A stretch of DNA of 64,000 nucleotides from Pseudomonas graminis. Lineage in GTDB: Bacteria; Pseudomonadota; Gammaproteobacteria; Pseudomonadales; Pseudomonadaceae. The stretch is from the NCBI RefSeq assembly GCF_013201545.1, contig NZ_CP053746.1:620001-684000 (forward strand), read 5' to 3'. The notes beneath the pieces are model-generated. The model was not told the origin of the DNA. It did not search any database and was given only the letters and a program-made list of their open reading frames with translations. Shown here piece by piece: positions 43,107 to 54,217 of this stretch. The stretch's first letter is position 1, and every line of letters begins with the position of its first letter. Position numbers and translations under genes: made by a program.

Positions 43107-43903
43107 CAGAAGTCTCCAAACATCAAGGCGGTCATAATAAAGTCCAGGCCCAGTACGGCCAACGAGGCGTAGACCACGGTCTTGGTCGTGGCGCGACTGA
43201 TCCCTTCGGACGTGGGCTCGCAGTCGTAGCCCTGGAACACGGCAATCCAGGTGACGACAAAAGCGAACACGACGCTCTTGATGACACCGTTGAGTACATC
43301 ATCGGAAAACGAAACGCTGTTCTGCATGTTGGCCCAGAAGGAGCCTTCGTAGACGCCCAGCCAGTCGACGGCCACCCACGAACCACCCCAGATGCCCACC
43401 ACACTGAAAATCAGCGCCAGTACCGGCAGCGAGATGAAGCCGGCCCACAGACGCGGCGCAACGATGTATTTGAGCGGGTCAACGCCGATCATCTCGAGGC
43501 TGGACAGCTGCTCGGTGGATTTCATGTTGCCGATTTCAGCGGTAAGAGCAGAGCCTGCACGACCGGCGAACAATAGAGCAGTAACCACCGGCCCTAGTTC
43601 ACGCAGCAGCGTCAGGGCAACCATCTGCCCCACAGCCTGTTCAGAGCCATACTTGGCAAGAATGCTGAAGCCTTGCAACGCCAGCACCATGCCGATGAAC
43701 ACGCCGGACACGACAATAATGGCCAGGGACATGACGCCCACAGAGTGCAGCTGACGAACCAGCAGCTGAAAACCGCCGCCGATTCCGCCGCGCCCAAGCA
43801 ACGCATGAACCAGAAAAATCCCTGAACGGCCCAGCACTGCAACAATATCGATCGCCGAACGCCCCATCAGGCGTACGCGATCCATTAAAGACTTTCTGCG
43901 CAT
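43106..43903 (-). CDS. mlaE: ABC transporter permease MlaE
   Basis: Integral membrane permease of the Mla phospholipid transporter. 265 residues with about five hydrophobic segments and the MlaE-family blocks [20 protein letters not shown] and [20 protein letters not shown]. One-base overlap with mlaF (TGATG). Confidence 0.95.
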   Translation of the reverse strand: MRRKSLMDRVRLMGRSAIDIVAVLGRSGIFLVHALLGRGGIGGGFQLLVRQLHSVGVMSLAIIVVSGVFIGMVLALQGFSILAKYGSEQAVGQMVALTLLRELGPVVTALLFAGRAGSALTAEIGNMKSTEQLSSLEMIGVDPLKYIVAPRLWAGFISLPVLALIFSVVGIWGGSWVAVDWLGVYEGSFWANMQNSVSFSDDVLNGVIKSVVFAFVVTWIAVFQGYDCEPTSEGISRATTKTVVYASLAVLGLDFIMTALMFGDF

Positions 43904-44712
43904 CAGCGCTTCCCCAAAAGATCGTCGCGATAATCCGGCGCCGGGTAATGGAAAGGCACCGGCCCGTCGGGATCACCCGTCATGAACTGACGTATACGAG
44001 GGTTATCCGACTCCATCAGTTCCTGCGGCGTGCCCTGCCCCAGCACCTGACCGTCACCAACGACATAGAGGTAGTCGGCGATGCTGGCAGTCTCGGCGAG
44101 GTCGTGGGACACCACGATACTGGTGATGCCGAGCGCATCGTTCAGCAGCCGGATCAGACGCACCAGCACGCCCATGGCGATCGGGTCCTGGCCGACGAAG
44201 GGTTCGTCATACATTAGGATCTGGGGGTCCAGCGCGATGGCGCGCGCCAGCGCTACACGGCGTTTCATGCCACCCGACAATTCGTCGGGCATCAGGTCGA
44301 CGGCGCCACGAAGCCCGACCGCCTGCAGTTTCAGCAGGACGATGTCGCGGATCATGTCTTCAGGCAGCTTGGTGTGAACCCGCAGCGGGAACGCCACGTT
44401 TTCGAAAACGTCGAGGTCGGTGAACAGCGCGCCGCTCTGAAAGAGCACGCCCATCTGCTTGCGCGCATCGAAAAGATCGCTGCGCGAAAGCTTCGGCAAG
44501 TTCTGGCCATTGACCCAGACTTCGCCTGCGCTCGGACGCAGTTGTGCGCCCATCAATCGCAGCAGGGTGGTTTTACCACTGCCCGACGGCCCCATGATGC
44601 CGGTGACTTTGCCCCGGGGGATGCGGATGTCCACATTATTGAAGATGCTGCGCGCACCGCGCTTGAAGGAAACGCCCTTCAGCTCGACCGCGTAGGCGTT
44701 ATCGGCACTCAT
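43903..44712 (-). CDS. mlaF: ABC transporter ATP-binding protein MlaF
   Basis: ATPase of the Mla transporter. Walker [19 protein letters not shown], signature [18 protein letters not shown], Walker [14 protein letters not shown] and switch His in VVSHDLAE. 269 residues. First gene of mlaFEDCB, divergent from kdsD. Confidence 0.95.
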   Translation of the reverse strand: MSADNAYAVELKGVSFKRGARSIFNNVDIRIPRGKVTGIMGPSGSGKTTLLRLMGAQLRPSAGEVWVNGQNLPKLSRSDLFDARKQMGVLFQSGALFTDLDVFENVAFPLRVHTKLPEDMIRDIVLLKLQAVGLRGAVDLMPDELSGGMKRRVALARAIALDPQILMYDEPFVGQDPIAMGVLVRLIRLLNDALGITSIVVSHDLAETASIADYLYVVGDGQVLGQGTPQELMESDNPRIRQFMTGDPDGPVPFHYPAPDYRDDLLGKR

Positions 44713-44797
44713 CTAAACTCCTTGCGATGCAACCTGTCTCTCAGATGCCGCGTTCTTGACGAACGACACACTTTTGGAGGGGCCGAACAAGCGGCGG

Positions 44798-44827
44798 ACT
44801 ATACCACCGCTGTCGCACGCCGCCCAA
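44798..44827 (-). promoter_or_regulatory. Candidate promoter of the mla operon
   Basis: TTGGGC (44822-44827) and TATAGT (44798-44803) with 18-bp spacing on the minus strand, about 80 bp before the mlaF ATG. Confidence 0.4.
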
Positions 44828-44982
44828 GCTCCAACGTGTCAAGTCGCAAACAAAGAAGGGTATTAAGGACGGTGTGGAATTTTCGTACCCACCGCTAGCC
44901 TTTATCACGCCGCTGCTGAAGGACGTCTCCGTTCATTAAACAAACAGCAACGATGAAGCGTGAGGCTTTTGAACATTGCCGC

Positions 44983-44988
44983 TATAAT
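44983..44988 (+). promoter_or_regulatory. TATAAT box upstream of kdsD
   Basis: Perfect -10 hexamer 33 bp before the kdsD ATG; the -35 position is poor (GTGAGG). The kdsD start itself lacks a clear Shine-Dalgarno. Confidence 0.4.
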
Positions 44989-45020
44989 CCCCGGCCTTTC
45001 ACCATGCGACCCCTTCCGAT

Positions 45021-45995
45021 ATGTCCACTGCGCGCAATCTGATTGAATCGGCACAGAGCACCATCCGCCTTGAAATAGAAGCTGTGGAAGGTTTGCTTGC
45101 GCATATAGATGCCGATTTCGTCAACGCGTGCGACATGATTCTGGGCAGTCAGGGCCGCGTGGTCGTGGTCGGCATGGGCAAGTCAGGGCATATCGGCAAG
45201 AAGATCGCCGCCACGCTCGCCAGCACCGGCACCCCTTCGTTTTTCGTGCACCCGGCCGAGGCCAGCCACGGCGACATGGGCATGATCACCAGCGCTGACA
45301 TCATCCTGGCCCTGTCCAATTCGGGTACGACAGCCGAGATCGTCACATTGCTGCCGTTGATCAAGCGCCTGGGCATCAAGATGATCAGCCTGACCGGCAA
45401 CCCGGAGTCAACGCTGGCCAAGGCCGCAGACGTCAACCTCAATGCGCGGGTCGAAAAAGAAGCCTGCCCGCTGAATCTGGCGCCCACCTCCTCCACCACG
45501 GCGGCGCTGGTCATGGGCGACGCCCTGGCCGTTGCGCTGCTGGACGCCAGAGGCTTCACCGCCGAAGACTTCGCCTTTTCCCACCCGGGCGGTGCGCTGG
45601 GTCGCCGGCTGCTGTTGAAGGTCGAGCATGTCATGCACACTGGCGTCGACCTCCCGCAGGTTGCGCGGGGCACGCCGCTTCGCGATTCGCTGATGGAAAT
45701 GACCCGCAAGGGGCTGGGCATGACCGCCATCATCGAGAGCGATGGCCGCCTTGCCGGTATCTTCACGGACGGTGATTTACGTCGCACCCTGGATCGCCCG
45801 ATCGACATACGACAGGCCAGCATCGATGAAGTGATGACCGTCCACGGCAAGACCGTGCGCCCGGAGATGCTTGCGGCCGAAGCCTTGAAAATCATGGAAG
45901 ACAACAAGATCGGCGCACTCATCGTGGTCGACGAGAACGATCGCCCTGTTGGCGCGTTCAACCTTCAAGACCTGCTCCGCGCAGGAGTCATGTAA
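45021..45995 (+). CDS. kdsD: Arabinose-5-phosphate isomerase KdsD
   Basis: Converts ribulose 5-phosphate to arabinose 5-phosphate for Kdo synthesis. N-terminal SIS domain (VVVVGMGKSGHIGKKIAATL, ALSNSGTTAEI) and C-terminal CBS pair (about 205-324). The APTSSTTAALVMGDALAVAL block is typical. 324 residues. Directly followed by kdsC, which acts two steps later. Confidence 0.95.
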   Translation: MSTARNLIESAQSTIRLEIEAVEGLLAHIDADFVNACDMILGSQGRVVVVGMGKSGHIGKKIAATLASTGTPSFFVHPAEASHGDMGMITSADIILALSNSGTTAEIVTLLPLIKRLGIKMISLTGNPESTLAKAADVNLNARVEKEACPLNLAPTSSTTAALVMGDALAVALLDARGFTAEDFAFSHPGGALGRRLLLKVEHVMHTGVDLPQVARGTPLRDSLMEMTRKGLGMTAIIESDGRLAGIFTDGDLRRTLDRPIDIRQASIDEVMTVHGKTVRPEMLAAEALKIMEDNKIGALIVVDENDRPVGAFNLQDLLRAGVM

Positions 45996-46529
45996 ATGAG
46001 CGCCGATATGAATGACCTGATGCAACGCGGCAAGAACATCAAACTGGCGATCTTCGATGTCGATGGCGTGCTCACCGATGGGCGCCTGTATTTCCTCGAA
46101 GACGGTAGCGAATTCAAGACGTTCAACACGCTCGATGGCCAGGGCATCAAGATGCTCATCAACTCTGGCGTTACCACCGCCATCATCAGCGGGCGCAAGA
46201 CCCCCGTGGTTGAGCGGCGGGCGAAGAACCTCGGCATCGCACATCTTTATCAGGGCCGCGAAGACAAACTCGTGGTCCTCGATGAGCTTTTGCAGCAACT
46301 GAATCTAAGCTACGAGCAGGTCGCGTATCTGGGTGACGATTTGCCTGATCTGCCGGTCATTCGCCGGGTCGGTCTGGGCATGGCGGTTGCCAACGCTGCC
46401 GGCTTCGTCCGCGAGCATGCCCATGGCACCACCCAGGCACGTGGCGGCGAAGGCGCTGCCCGCGAATTCTGCGAGTTGATCCTGAAGGCTCAGGGCAACC
46501 TCGAAGCGGCTCACGCCGCCTACCTATAG
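45996..46529 (+). CDS. kdsC: 3-deoxy-D-manno-octulosonate 8-phosphate phosphatase
   Basis: HAD-family phosphatase releasing Kdo. Motif I is AIFDVDGVLTDGRLYF (nucleophile Asp), motif II in TAIISGRKTPVVERRA, motif IV in YLGDDLPDLPV. 177 residues, no cap domain, consistent with the tetrameric KdsC type. The ATG follows the kdsD stop without a gap. Confidence 0.95.
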   Translation: MSADMNDLMQRGKNIKLAIFDVDGVLTDGRLYFLEDGSEFKTFNTLDGQGIKMLINSGVTTAIISGRKTPVVERRAKNLGIAHLYQGREDKLVVLDELLQQLNLSYEQVAYLGDDLPDLPVIRRVGLGMAVANAAGFVREHAHGTTQARGGEGAAREFCELILKAQGNLEAAHAAYL

Positions 46530-46539
46530 AAGTGCATTT

Positions 46540-47112
46540 ATGCTGAGCAAAAAGTTTCGAACATTTCTGCTGTTCGGGGTGCTGGCTCTGCTGCTGGCAG
46601 CGGTCGGCTACTGGAATATCAGTCCGGAAAGCTTCCTCGATCAACCCAAGGCTGCCGTGGATGAAAGCGCTGTCGATTACTATGCGACCAACGCCCACAG
46701 CATTCAGTACCTGCCCGACGGGACCATGCAGTACGACATGACCGCCGACAAGGTCGAGCACCTGAAAGCCACCGACGTCACCCTGATGACCACGCCGGTG
46801 CTGCAGATGTATCGAGGTTCGACCTTCCCCTGGCATGTACAGAGCGTTCGTGCCGAGGTGTCGCCGGGCGGTGATCACGTCGAGCTGATCGACTCGGTGC
46901 GCATCAACCGCACCGACGAAAAGAACCGCACCACTATCATCACCAGCAGCCGCATGACTGTATTCCCGCAGAAGCAATATGCGGAGACTGCCCAACCCGT
47001 TAGAATCGACGGCCTTGGCGGTGTAACGACCGGCACGGGTATGAAAGCGTATCTGAAAGAAAGCAGGATGAACCTGCTATCCAACGTAAGAGGACAGTAT
47101 GAGGCTCGTTAA
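46540..47112 (+). CDS. lptC: LPS transport protein LptC
   Basis: Bitopic inner-membrane protein receiving LPS from LptB2FG and passing it to LptA. One N-terminal helix (TFLLFGVLALLLAAVGYW, about 8-25), then a periplasmic beta-jellyroll. 190 residues. Its 3' end overlaps lptA by 14 bp. Sequence identity to distant LptC is low; context and topology support the call. Confidence 0.93.
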   Translation: MLSKKFRTFLLFGVLALLLAAVGYWNISPESFLDQPKAAVDESAVDYYATNAHSIQYLPDGTMQYDMTADKVEHLKATDVTLMTTPVLQMYRGSTFPWHVQSVRAEVSPGGDHVELIDSVRINRTDEKNRTTIITSSRMTVFPQKQYAETAQPVRIDGLGGVTTGTGMKAYLKESRMNLLSNVRGQYEAR

Positions 47113-47640
47113 AACCCTTCCTTTTTTGCTCGGCCTGGGCGCAGCACTGGGAAGCGCGAGCGCCTGGTCTCTGCCGACGGATCGCGATCAACCCATCCAC
47201 ATCCAGTCGGATGACGCGCAGCTGGACGACAAGCAAGGCATCGCCACTTACAAAGGCAATGTCATCATCACCCAGGGCACGATGAAGATCACCGGCAACA
47301 CTGTGACCATCACCCGCACACCGCAAGGCGACGTGGACGTGTTCACGTCCGTGGGCAACCTGGCCTACTACGAGCAGAAGCCATCGGTGGACAAGCCGAT
47401 CGTTCAGGCCTGGGGCGTCACTATTCAATACTTCGCGGCGCAGAACCGCATCGTGCTGATCGACAAAGCCAAAGTGGTCAACGACGGCAACACGTCCGAA
47501 GGCGAGAAAATTGTCTATGACACCGTCAAGCAGGTCGTGAACGCCGGCCGCGCCAACGGCACCAAGGTCACCGCACCACGCCCTCGCATCGACATGGTCA
47601 TCCAGCCGAAAAAGAAAACCGACCAGCAGAAGGCCCAGTA

Positions 47641-47641
<1 letters not shown>
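47099..47641 (+). CDS. lptA: Periplasmic LPS-bridge protein LptA
   Basis: OstA/LptA jellyroll protein that forms the periplasmic LPS bridge. Signal peptide [20 protein letters not shown] ending near SASAWS, followed by the OstA motif [20 protein letters not shown] and [19 protein letters not shown]. 180 residues; the basic Lys/Gln tail is common in Pseudomonas. TAATG overlap with lptB. Confidence 0.95.
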
Positions 47642-48366
<725 letters not shown>

Positions 48367-48371
48367 CCGCA

Positions 48372-48441
48372 GTGATGACATGAGGTCGTGCGCCCTTCCA
48401 TAACGGATGCCATCGCCGACCTCGTTTTTTAATTGTCATCA
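48372..48441 (+). terminator. Terminator-like nested hairpin after lptB
   Basis: GAGGTCG (48382-48388) pairs with CGACCTC (48417-48423), followed by GTTTTTT; outside it TGATGACA pairs with TGTCATCA (48373-48380 with 48434-48441). Confidence 0.65.
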
Positions 48442-48471
48442 CACTCTAGGCAAACCCTCCAGCTTCAGGCA

Positions 48472-48477
48472 TATAAT
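48472..48477 (+). promoter_or_regulatory. TATAAT box upstream of rpoN
   Basis: A perfect -10 hexamer in GGCATATAATTTGC after the lptB terminator, 79 bp before the rpoN ATG. No good -35 match is seen. Confidence 0.4.
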
Positions 48478-48555
48478 TTGCTTAAGTTGGCGCCCTCGGC
48501 GCCCTGGTAGTAAATGGCGCGCAGTGCGCCGGCGAATAAGGTGTTAAGCCCTGCC

Positions 48556-50049
48556 ATGAAACCTTCGCTAGTCTTGAGAATGGGCCAGCAGCTGACGATG
48601 ACACCTCAGCTGCAACAGGCAATCCGCTTGCTTCAGTTGTCGACGCTGGATCTCCAACAGGAGATTCAGGAGGCGCTGGAGTCGAACCCGATGCTGGAAC
48701 GGCAGGAGGAAGGCGACGATTTCGACAACGCCGACCCCTTGGCCGATAACGTAGAGCAAAAGCCCAACGCTGACGTTCAGGAACCCACTTATCAGGAGTC
48801 GGCGCCTACCGTCGACAATCTGGATGAGGGTGACTGGAACGAGCGCATCCCCAACGAACTGCCGGTCGACACGGCGTGGGAAGACGTCTATCAGACCAGC
48901 GCCAGCAGTCTCCCCAGCAATGATGATGACGAGTGGGATTTCACCACCCGCACCTCCGTTGGCGAGAGCCTGCAAAGCCACCTGCTCTGGCAGCTCAACC
49001 TGGCGCCGATGTCGGACACCGATCGCCTGATCGCCGTGACCCTGATCGACTGCATCAACAACCAGGGCTACCTCGACGAAACACTTGAAGAATTGCTCGA
49101 CGCGTTCGATCCCGAGCTTGATATCGAACTGGACGAAATCGAAGCCGTTCTGCACCGCATCCAGCAGTTCGAGCCTGCGGGCATCGGCGCCCGCAACCTG
49201 AGCGAATGCCTGCTGCTGCAACTTCGCCAGTTGCCAGCCAAAACCAAGTGGCTGGCAGAAGCGCAGAAGCTGGTCAGCGAGTACATCGATCTGTTGGGCA
49301 GCCGCGACTACGCGCAACTGATGCGCCGCATGAAGCTCAAGGAAGACGACCTGCGCCAGGTCATCGAGCTGGTCCAGAGCCTCAACCCGCGCCCGGGCTC
49401 GCAGATCGAATCCAGCGAACCCGAATACGTCGTACCTGACGTCATCGTGCGCAAGGATAACGAGCGCTGGTTAGTGGAGCTGAACCAGGAATCCGTGCCG
49501 CGCCTGCGGGTCAATCCGCAATACGCAGGCTTTGTGCGTCGCGCCGATACCAGTGCCGACAACACGTTCATGCGCAATCAGCTGCAAGAAGCGCGCTGGT
49601 TCATCAAGAGCCTGCAGAGCCGCAACGAGACGCTGATGAAGGTGGCCACGCAGATCGTCGAACACCAGCGCGGCTTTCTGGAGTACGGCGACGAGGCCAT
49701 GAAGCCGCTGGTTCTGCATGACATTGCTGAAGCGGTCGGCATGCACGAATCGACGATTTCCCGGGTGACCACGCAGAAGTTCATGCATACGCCGCGCGGG
49801 ATCTACGAGCTCAAATATTTCTTTTCCAGCCACGTCAGCACCTCGGAAGGCGGCGAATGCTCGTCTACGGCGATTCGCGCGATCATCAAAAAACTGGTCG
49901 CCGCGGAAAATCAGAAAAAGCCGTTGAGTGACAGCAAGATCGCTGGTTTACTGGAAGCACAAGGCATTCAAGTGGCCCGTCGCACAGTCGCCAAGTACCG
50001 CGAATCCCTCGGGATCTCGCCGTCCAGCGAACGCAAGCGACTGATGTAA
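48556..50049 (+). CDS. rpoN: RNA polymerase sigma-54 factor
   Basis: Alternative sigma factor for promoters with -24/-12 boxes. Region I starts [20 protein letters not shown], followed by an acidic region II, the core-binding domain, the helix-turn-helix ([20 protein letters not shown]) and the RpoN box [10 protein letters not shown] near the C-terminus. 497 residues from ATG 48556; an upstream start at 48514 is not conserved. Followed by hpf, ptsN, rapZ and ptsO, the classical rpoN cluster. Confidence 0.97.
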   Translation: MKPSLVLRMGQQLTMTPQLQQAIRLLQLSTLDLQQEIQEALESNPMLERQEEGDDFDNADPLADNVEQKPNADVQEPTYQESAPTVDNLDEGDWNERIPNELPVDTAWEDVYQTSASSLPSNDDDEWDFTTRTSVGESLQSHLLWQLNLAPMSDTDRLIAVTLIDCINNQGYLDETLEELLDAFDPELDIELDEIEAVLHRIQQFEPAGIGARNLSECLLLQLRQLPAKTKWLAEAQKLVSEYIDLLGSRDYAQLMRRMKLKEDDLRQVIELVQSLNPRPGSQIESSEPEYVVPDVIVRKDNERWLVELNQESVPRLRVNPQYAGFVRRADTSADNTFMRNQLQEARWFIKSLQSRNETLMKVATQIVEHQRGFLEYGDEAMKPLVLHDIAEAVGMHESTISRVTTQKFMHTPRGIYELKYFFSSHVSTSEGGECSSTAIRAIIKKLVAAENQKKPLSDSKIAGLLEAQGIQVARRTVAKYRESLGISPSSERKRLM

Positions 50050-50125
50050 AGGTCACACGTCAAAGCGTTCCAGTGGCAGGCATCACGCCTGCCACTTAAT
50101 GCACTGGCAACGAAGGAGAAGCTGT

Positions 50126-50434
50126 ATGCAAGTCAACATCAGTGGACACCAGCTGGAAGTGACTGAACCTCTGCGTACCTACGTCGGCGAGAAACTCGCC
50201 CGATTGGAGCGCCACTTTGACAAGATCACGAATGTGCAGGTCACCATGGAGGTCGAGAAGCTCAAGCAGAAAATCGAAGCCACCTTGCACGTTCCTGGCG
50301 CTGAAGTGGTTGCCAACGCCGAACACGACGACATGTATGCAGCCATTGACCTGCTTGCCGACAAGCTTGACCGCCAACTCAAAAAACATAAGGAAAAACA
50401 GCAAAGTCTGCTGCAAGGCGCGACTGCTCGCTGA
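50126..50434 (+). CDS. hpf: Ribosome hibernation promoting factor (short HPF)
   Basis: Binds the 30S decoding region and promotes ribosome dimerisation in stationary phase. 102 residues, starting MQVNISGHQLEVTEPLRTYV, with the basic KLDRQLKKHKEKQ end; the short form without the long-HPF dimerisation domain. Start ATG 50126 follows AAGGAG. Confidence 0.95.
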   Translation: MQVNISGHQLEVTEPLRTYVGEKLARLERHFDKITNVQVTMEVEKLKQKIEATLHVPGAEVVANAEHDDMYAAIDLLADKLDRQLKKHKEKQQSLLQGATAR

Positions 50435-50446
50435 CACTCCCCACCC

Positions 50447-50911
50447 ATGATCCGACTTGAAAATATCCTGACCCCTGGCCGTTCACTCGTGAACGTGCCA
50501 GGCGGCAGCAAAAAAGCCGTACTCCAAAGCATCGCCAAAATGATCGGCACGCAAGTGCCTGATCTGGATGAGCAGGTCGTGTTTGAAAGCCTCATTGCCC
50601 GTGAAAAGCTCGGTTCCACCGGATTCGGTAATGGCATCGCCATTCCCCACTGTCGGCTGAAGGGCTGTTCAACGCCTGTTAGCGCCGTACTCCATCTGGA
50701 AAAGCCCATCGATTTCGACGCCATCGACGGCGCACCGGTTGACCTGCTGTTTGTGCTGCTGGTCCCGGAAGCGGCCACTGATGCTCATCTGGAACTCCTG
50801 CGCCAGATCGCCAGCATGCTCGACCGTGACGATGCGCGTAAGCGCCTGCGCGGCGCCAAAACCGACGAAGAGCTCTACAACGTCGTGCTCGACGTCCAGA
50901 ACGGTCACTGA
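50447..50911 (+). CDS. ptsN: Nitrogen PTS EIIA protein
   Basis: Phospho-accepting regulatory EIIA of the PTSNtr, which in Pseudomonas influences carbon and nitrogen control and potassium uptake. Active-site His68 lies in [13 protein letters not shown]. 154 residues. It forms a phosphorelay with PtsO, encoded two genes later, and PtsP, which is not in the window. Confidence 0.96.
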   Translation: MIRLENILTPGRSLVNVPGGSKKAVLQSIAKMIGTQVPDLDEQVVFESLIAREKLGSTGFGNGIAIPHCRLKGCSTPVSAVLHLEKPIDFDAIDGAPVDLLFVLLVPEAATDAHLELLRQIASMLDRDDARKRLRGAKTDEELYNVVLDVQNGH

Positions 50912-50913
50912 CC

Positions 50914-51771
50914 ATGCGCATGATCATCGTCAGCGGCCGCTCCGGCTCCGGCAAGAGCACGGCCCTCGATGTCCTTGAAGACAGCGGTTTCTACTGCGTC
51001 GACAATCTGCCTGCCGGCCTGCTACCGGAGCTGGCCGAACGCGCGCTGATCAACAGCGAACTGGCTGAGCCGCTGCTAGCGGTCTCGATCGACGCACGCA
51101 ACCTGCCCAGTCACCTGACGCGATTTCCGCGCATGCTCGCCGAGGTGCGCGCCCGGCACATCCAGTGCGACGTGCTGTTCCTCGATGCGGATGAACCTAC
51201 CCTGCTCAAGCGTTTTTCCGAGACCCGTCGCCGTCATCCGCTGAGCACGGCAACGCGCTCGCTGGCCGAAGCGATCCGTGACGAGAAAACCCTGCTGGGT
51301 CCGATCATCGATCTGGCTGATCTGACGGTCGACACCACGCACCTGAATCTCTATCAGTTGCGCGACATCCTCAAGTTGCGCCTGCTGAACAAACCCGAGC
51401 CGGGCACTGCCTTTCTCATCGAATCCTTTGGCTTCAAGCGTGGCATGCCCGTGGATGCCGATCTGGTGTTCGATGTGCGCTGCCTGCCGAACCCGTACTG
51501 GAAGCCCGAACTGCGTGAGCAGTCGGGCCTCGACAAGCCGGTGGCCGATTACCTCGCCGCTCAACCGGACGTCGAGGAAATGTTCCAGGACATCTTTTCG
51601 TACCTCAATAAGTGGTTGCCGCGCTTCGCCGCCAGCAACCGCGCCTACGTCACTATTGCCATTGGCTGCACCGGCGGACACCACCGCTCCGTCTACCTGA
51701 CCGAACGTCTGGGTCAGGTGCTGCAGCAATCGCTCAAGAATGTTCAGGTCCGCCACCGCGACCTAAGCTGA
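50914..51771 (+). CDS. rapZ: RNase adapter protein RapZ
   Basis: Nucleotide-binding protein (YvcJ/YhbJ family) that in E. coli targets sRNA GlmZ to RNase E. Walker [21 protein letters not shown] (about 4-23), DRQQ-like Walker B region [20 protein letters not shown], and the C-terminal block [17 protein letters not shown]. 285 residues. It starts 2 bp after ptsN. Confidence 0.95.
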   Translation: MRMIIVSGRSGSGKSTALDVLEDSGFYCVDNLPAGLLPELAERALINSELAEPLLAVSIDARNLPSHLTRFPRMLAEVRARHIQCDVLFLDADEPTLLKRFSETRRRHPLSTATRSLAEAIRDEKTLLGPIIDLADLTVDTTHLNLYQLRDILKLRLLNKPEPGTAFLIESFGFKRGMPVDADLVFDVRCLPNPYWKPELREQSGLDKPVADYLAAQPDVEEMFQDIFSYLNKWLPRFAASNRAYVTIAIGCTGGHHRSVYLTERLGQVLQQSLKNVQVRHRDLS

Positions 51772-51787
51772 AAGGACCTCCCTCGCG

Positions 51788-52060
51788 ATGCCCGCTCTAG
51801 AAATCACCATCATCAACAAGCTGGGTCTGCACGCCCGGGCCGCCGCCAAATTCGTGGGTGTCGCCGGCAAGTACCCTTGCCAGATCCGGGTCGGCCGCAC
51901 GCCGGAAACCATGGTCGATGGCAAAAGCATCATGGCCGTCATGATGCTCGCCGCCGGCAAGGGCACCCTGATCCACCTGGCCACCGAAGGTGACGAAGCC
52001 GATGCCGCGCTGGCGGGACTGGTAGAACTGATCAACAACAAGTTCGACGAAGGCGAATAA
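51788..52060 (+). CDS. ptsO: HPr-like phosphocarrier NPr
   Basis: Phosphocarrier of the PTSNtr. Active-site His15 in NKLGLHARAAAKF; the second HPr helix block is GKSIMAVMMLAAGKG. 90 residues. Last gene of the conserved rpoN cluster. Confidence 0.95.
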   Translation: MPALEITIINKLGLHARAAAKFVGVAGKYPCQIRVGRTPETMVDGKSIMAVMMLAAGKGTLIHLATEGDEADAALAGLVELINNKFDEGE

Positions 52061-52105
52061 GCCTTATCGCTGCACGACGTTACCATTCCCCGTCAGAGAT
52101 GATCG

Positions 52106-53635
52106 ATGCCACTGACAGCCATGCCTCCATTAGCGCGAGGGATCAGATCAGGGTCCGAGAAGATGCTGATGCTGGGCAGCGCCCTGGCGGTGGGAGCCAT
52201 CCTGGCCATCGTCACCTGGTTATTGTTTCGGGAGCTGGGCACCGCCAACGAAGCCGCCGTGCGCTCGGCGAACAACGTGGTGCAGTTGATCGATGCGGAT
52301 GTGCAGCGTAACGCCGAGTTGTACGACACCTCTCTTCAGGGCCTGATCGCCGCATGGCGACGACCCGATGTCATGACGATTTCGCCGGAGTTACGGCAGT
52401 TGGTGCTGTTCGACCGGGCTACGGCCGCGCCCTACAAGGGCGATCTGGTGCTGCTCGATGAGACCGGGCGCATCGTTGCCGATTCCACTTCTCTGACGCC
52501 TCGGCTAGACAACTTTTCCGATCGGCCAGGCTTTCAAAAACACCGGGAGAGCAGCTCGCTGGCGCTGGTGGTAGATGGACCTTTCCTGTCGCGCTGGGGC
52601 TTCAAGGACCTGTGCATCAGTTTCAGTCGGCGTCTTCCCTCCGACACCGGGCAGTTCGTCGGCATCGCCAGTGCATCAATGCGCCTGTCGTATTTTAACC
52701 AGCTGTTTCGCACGCTGGACATCGGCCCCACCAGCACCGTCAACTTGCTCAGCGCAGATGGCGTGCTGCTCGCCCGCCAACCCGATGAAAACAATCGCAC
52801 CTTTGTCGGCCAGAACTTCAGTATGCGCCCCAACTTCAAACGCATCCTGGACGAGGTCAACGGCAGCTTTGCCGCCGTGTCCGAACTCGACGGCGCCAAG
52901 CGGCTGTACACGTTCTCGCGGGTCGGGGATCTGCCATTGATCGTCGTGGTCGCTCAATCCCAGGATGATGTCTACGCCGTGTGGAAGCGCAATGCCCTGC
53001 TGGTGGCGGGCGCCACCGGTTTGCTGTGTATCGGCATCCTTTCGCTGTCGTGGCTGTTGGGTCGCCAACTGCGTCTGCGCCAGAACGCCGAGCGCGAACT
53101 GGCTGGCCTGGCGTCGACGGATGGGCTGACGGGTTTGGCCAATCGCCGCAAGCTGGATCAGGCGCTCGCGCAGGAATGGGCGCGCGGGATGCGTTCAGGG
53201 CGACCTTTGGCGCTCCTGATGATCGACGTAGACCACTTCAAGGCGTTCAATGACCGCCATGGGCATCATGGCGGCGACGTCGCCTTGCGCAGTGTTGCCC
53301 AGACGCTGGCTGCCAGCATTCGCCGGCCGGGTGACCTGGCCGCGCGCTACGGCGGTGAGGAATTCATGGTAGTGCTACCGGAGACCGACAAGGCAGGTGC
53401 CTGCGTTATCGCAGAAAAGCTGCGTCTGGCAATCGAAGCGCTGCCGCCGTTCGCCAATGACACAGCGCCCATCACGGTGAGCATCGGCGTCGCCACGCAT
53501 CTGCCGGTGACCCACGACTTGCCAGGGGCTCTGTTTCAAGCCGCTGACCGGGCTCTGTACCGCGCCAAAAGAAATGGCAGAAATCGGGTAGAAGTCGGAG
53601 CGTATGACCCGCCTTCCGCCGAACTGCAGACATAA
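52106..53635 (+). CDS. Membrane sensor diguanylate cyclase
   Basis: Makes cyclic di-GMP. Two membrane helices (about 21-41 and 296-318) enclose a periplasmic PAS-like/dCache sensor domain (about 45-292), followed by a GGDEF domain whose active site is GGEEF (416-420). The I-site RxxD is present as RPGD (407-410), five residues before it, so product inhibition is expected. 509 residues. The start is uncertain (ATG at 52106, 52121 or 52160). The gene is 45 bp after ptsO, but no link to the PTSNtr is known. Confidence 0.93.
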   Translation: MPLTAMPPLARGIRSGSEKMLMLGSALAVGAILAIVTWLLFRELGTANEAAVRSANNVVQLIDADVQRNAELYDTSLQGLIAAWRRPDVMTISPELRQLVLFDRATAAPYKGDLVLLDETGRIVADSTSLTPRLDNFSDRPGFQKHRESSSLALVVDGPFLSRWGFKDLCISFSRRLPSDTGQFVGIASASMRLSYFNQLFRTLDIGPTSTVNLLSADGVLLARQPDENNRTFVGQNFSMRPNFKRILDEVNGSFAAVSELDGAKRLYTFSRVGDLPLIVVVAQSQDDVYAVWKRNALLVAGATGLLCIGILSLSWLLGRQLRLRQNAERELAGLASTDGLTGLANRRKLDQALAQEWARGMRSGRPLALLMIDVDHFKAFNDRHGHHGGDVALRSVAQTLAASIRRPGDLAARYGGEEFMVVLPETDKAGACVIAEKLRLAIEALPPFANDTAPITVSIGVATHLPVTHDLPGALFQAADRALYRAKRNGRNRVEVGAYDPPSAELQT

Positions 53636-53662
53636 AAAAACGCCAGGCTGGCTGGCGTTTTT
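53634..53662. terminator. Bidirectional intrinsic terminator
   Basis: A-tract, CGCCAG-GCTGG-CTGGCG, T-tract. It sits between the convergent cyclase gene and DUF2383 gene and can serve both. Confidence 0.88.
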
Positions 53663-53677
53663 CGAACCTGCTGCAAA

Positions 53678-54151
53678 TTACTTGTTGGCAGCACGAACGG
53701 TGTCACGCAGGGCTTTGACCTTGTCGTGATTCGCTTGCACGCCCTGCAGCTGACGCTGGATCAGGGTAGTCACGTTGACTGGCAAGTTCTTCTCGGTAGC
53801 TTCCTGGGCAGCCTTTTTGTAAGCCTTCAGGGCGTGGTCTTCGCCGCTCTCTACTTCATTGAGGACGGCTTCGTCGTTCTTGCCGCTCAACGCGCTTTTC
53901 AGGTTGACCCACAGACGGTGTGCGCCGCCAGCGATGCTGGACGAATCTTCTGGGTTACCGCCCAGAGCACGGACTTCAGCCTGAAGTTCGGCGACGGAAG
54001 TCTTGCAGCCGGAAGAACGCGAAAGCAGGTAAGCCTTGATTTCCGGGTTCTTGGCGTCTTCAGCGGCAGTGTGAAAACCTTTCTCACCGTCAATGCTGGT
54101 CTCGATCAAGTCATTCAGAATAGAGATGGCTTCTTTGTTGATATCCGACAT
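53678..54151 (-). CDS. DUF2383 ferritin-like four-helix protein
   Basis: 157-residue soluble helical protein of the PA2169/DUF2383 family, which has a ferritin-like helical-bundle pattern; function unknown. Features: MSDINKEAISILNDLIETSI, KGFHTAAEDAKNPEIKAYLL, and ESGEDHALKAYKKAAQE, with Glu and His spaced as in ferritin-like bundles. Start ATG 54151 follows AAAGGAACC; a longer frame to 54229 covers the promoter region. A sigma54-like promoter is upstream. Confidence 0.9.
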   Translation of the reverse strand: MSDINKEAISILNDLIETSIDGEKGFHTAAEDAKNPEIKAYLLSRSSGCKTSVAELQAEVRALGGNPEDSSSIAGGAHRLWVNLKSALSGKNDEAVLNEVESGEDHALKAYKKAAQEATEKNLPVNVTTLIQRQLQGVQANHDKVKALRDTVRAANK

Positions 54152-54217
54152 TTTGCGGTTCCTTTCTGGCAGGTTTATCAAAGGTTTAGTTAATGAAACA
54201 CTCGATAGAGGGAATAT

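Larger units (their letters stand above)
44713..45020. other. 308-bp divergent spacer mlaF / kdsD
   Basis: No gene is seen. It carries a candidate promoter toward mlaF (44798-44827) and a TATAAT toward kdsD (44983-44988), listed separately. Confidence 0.7.
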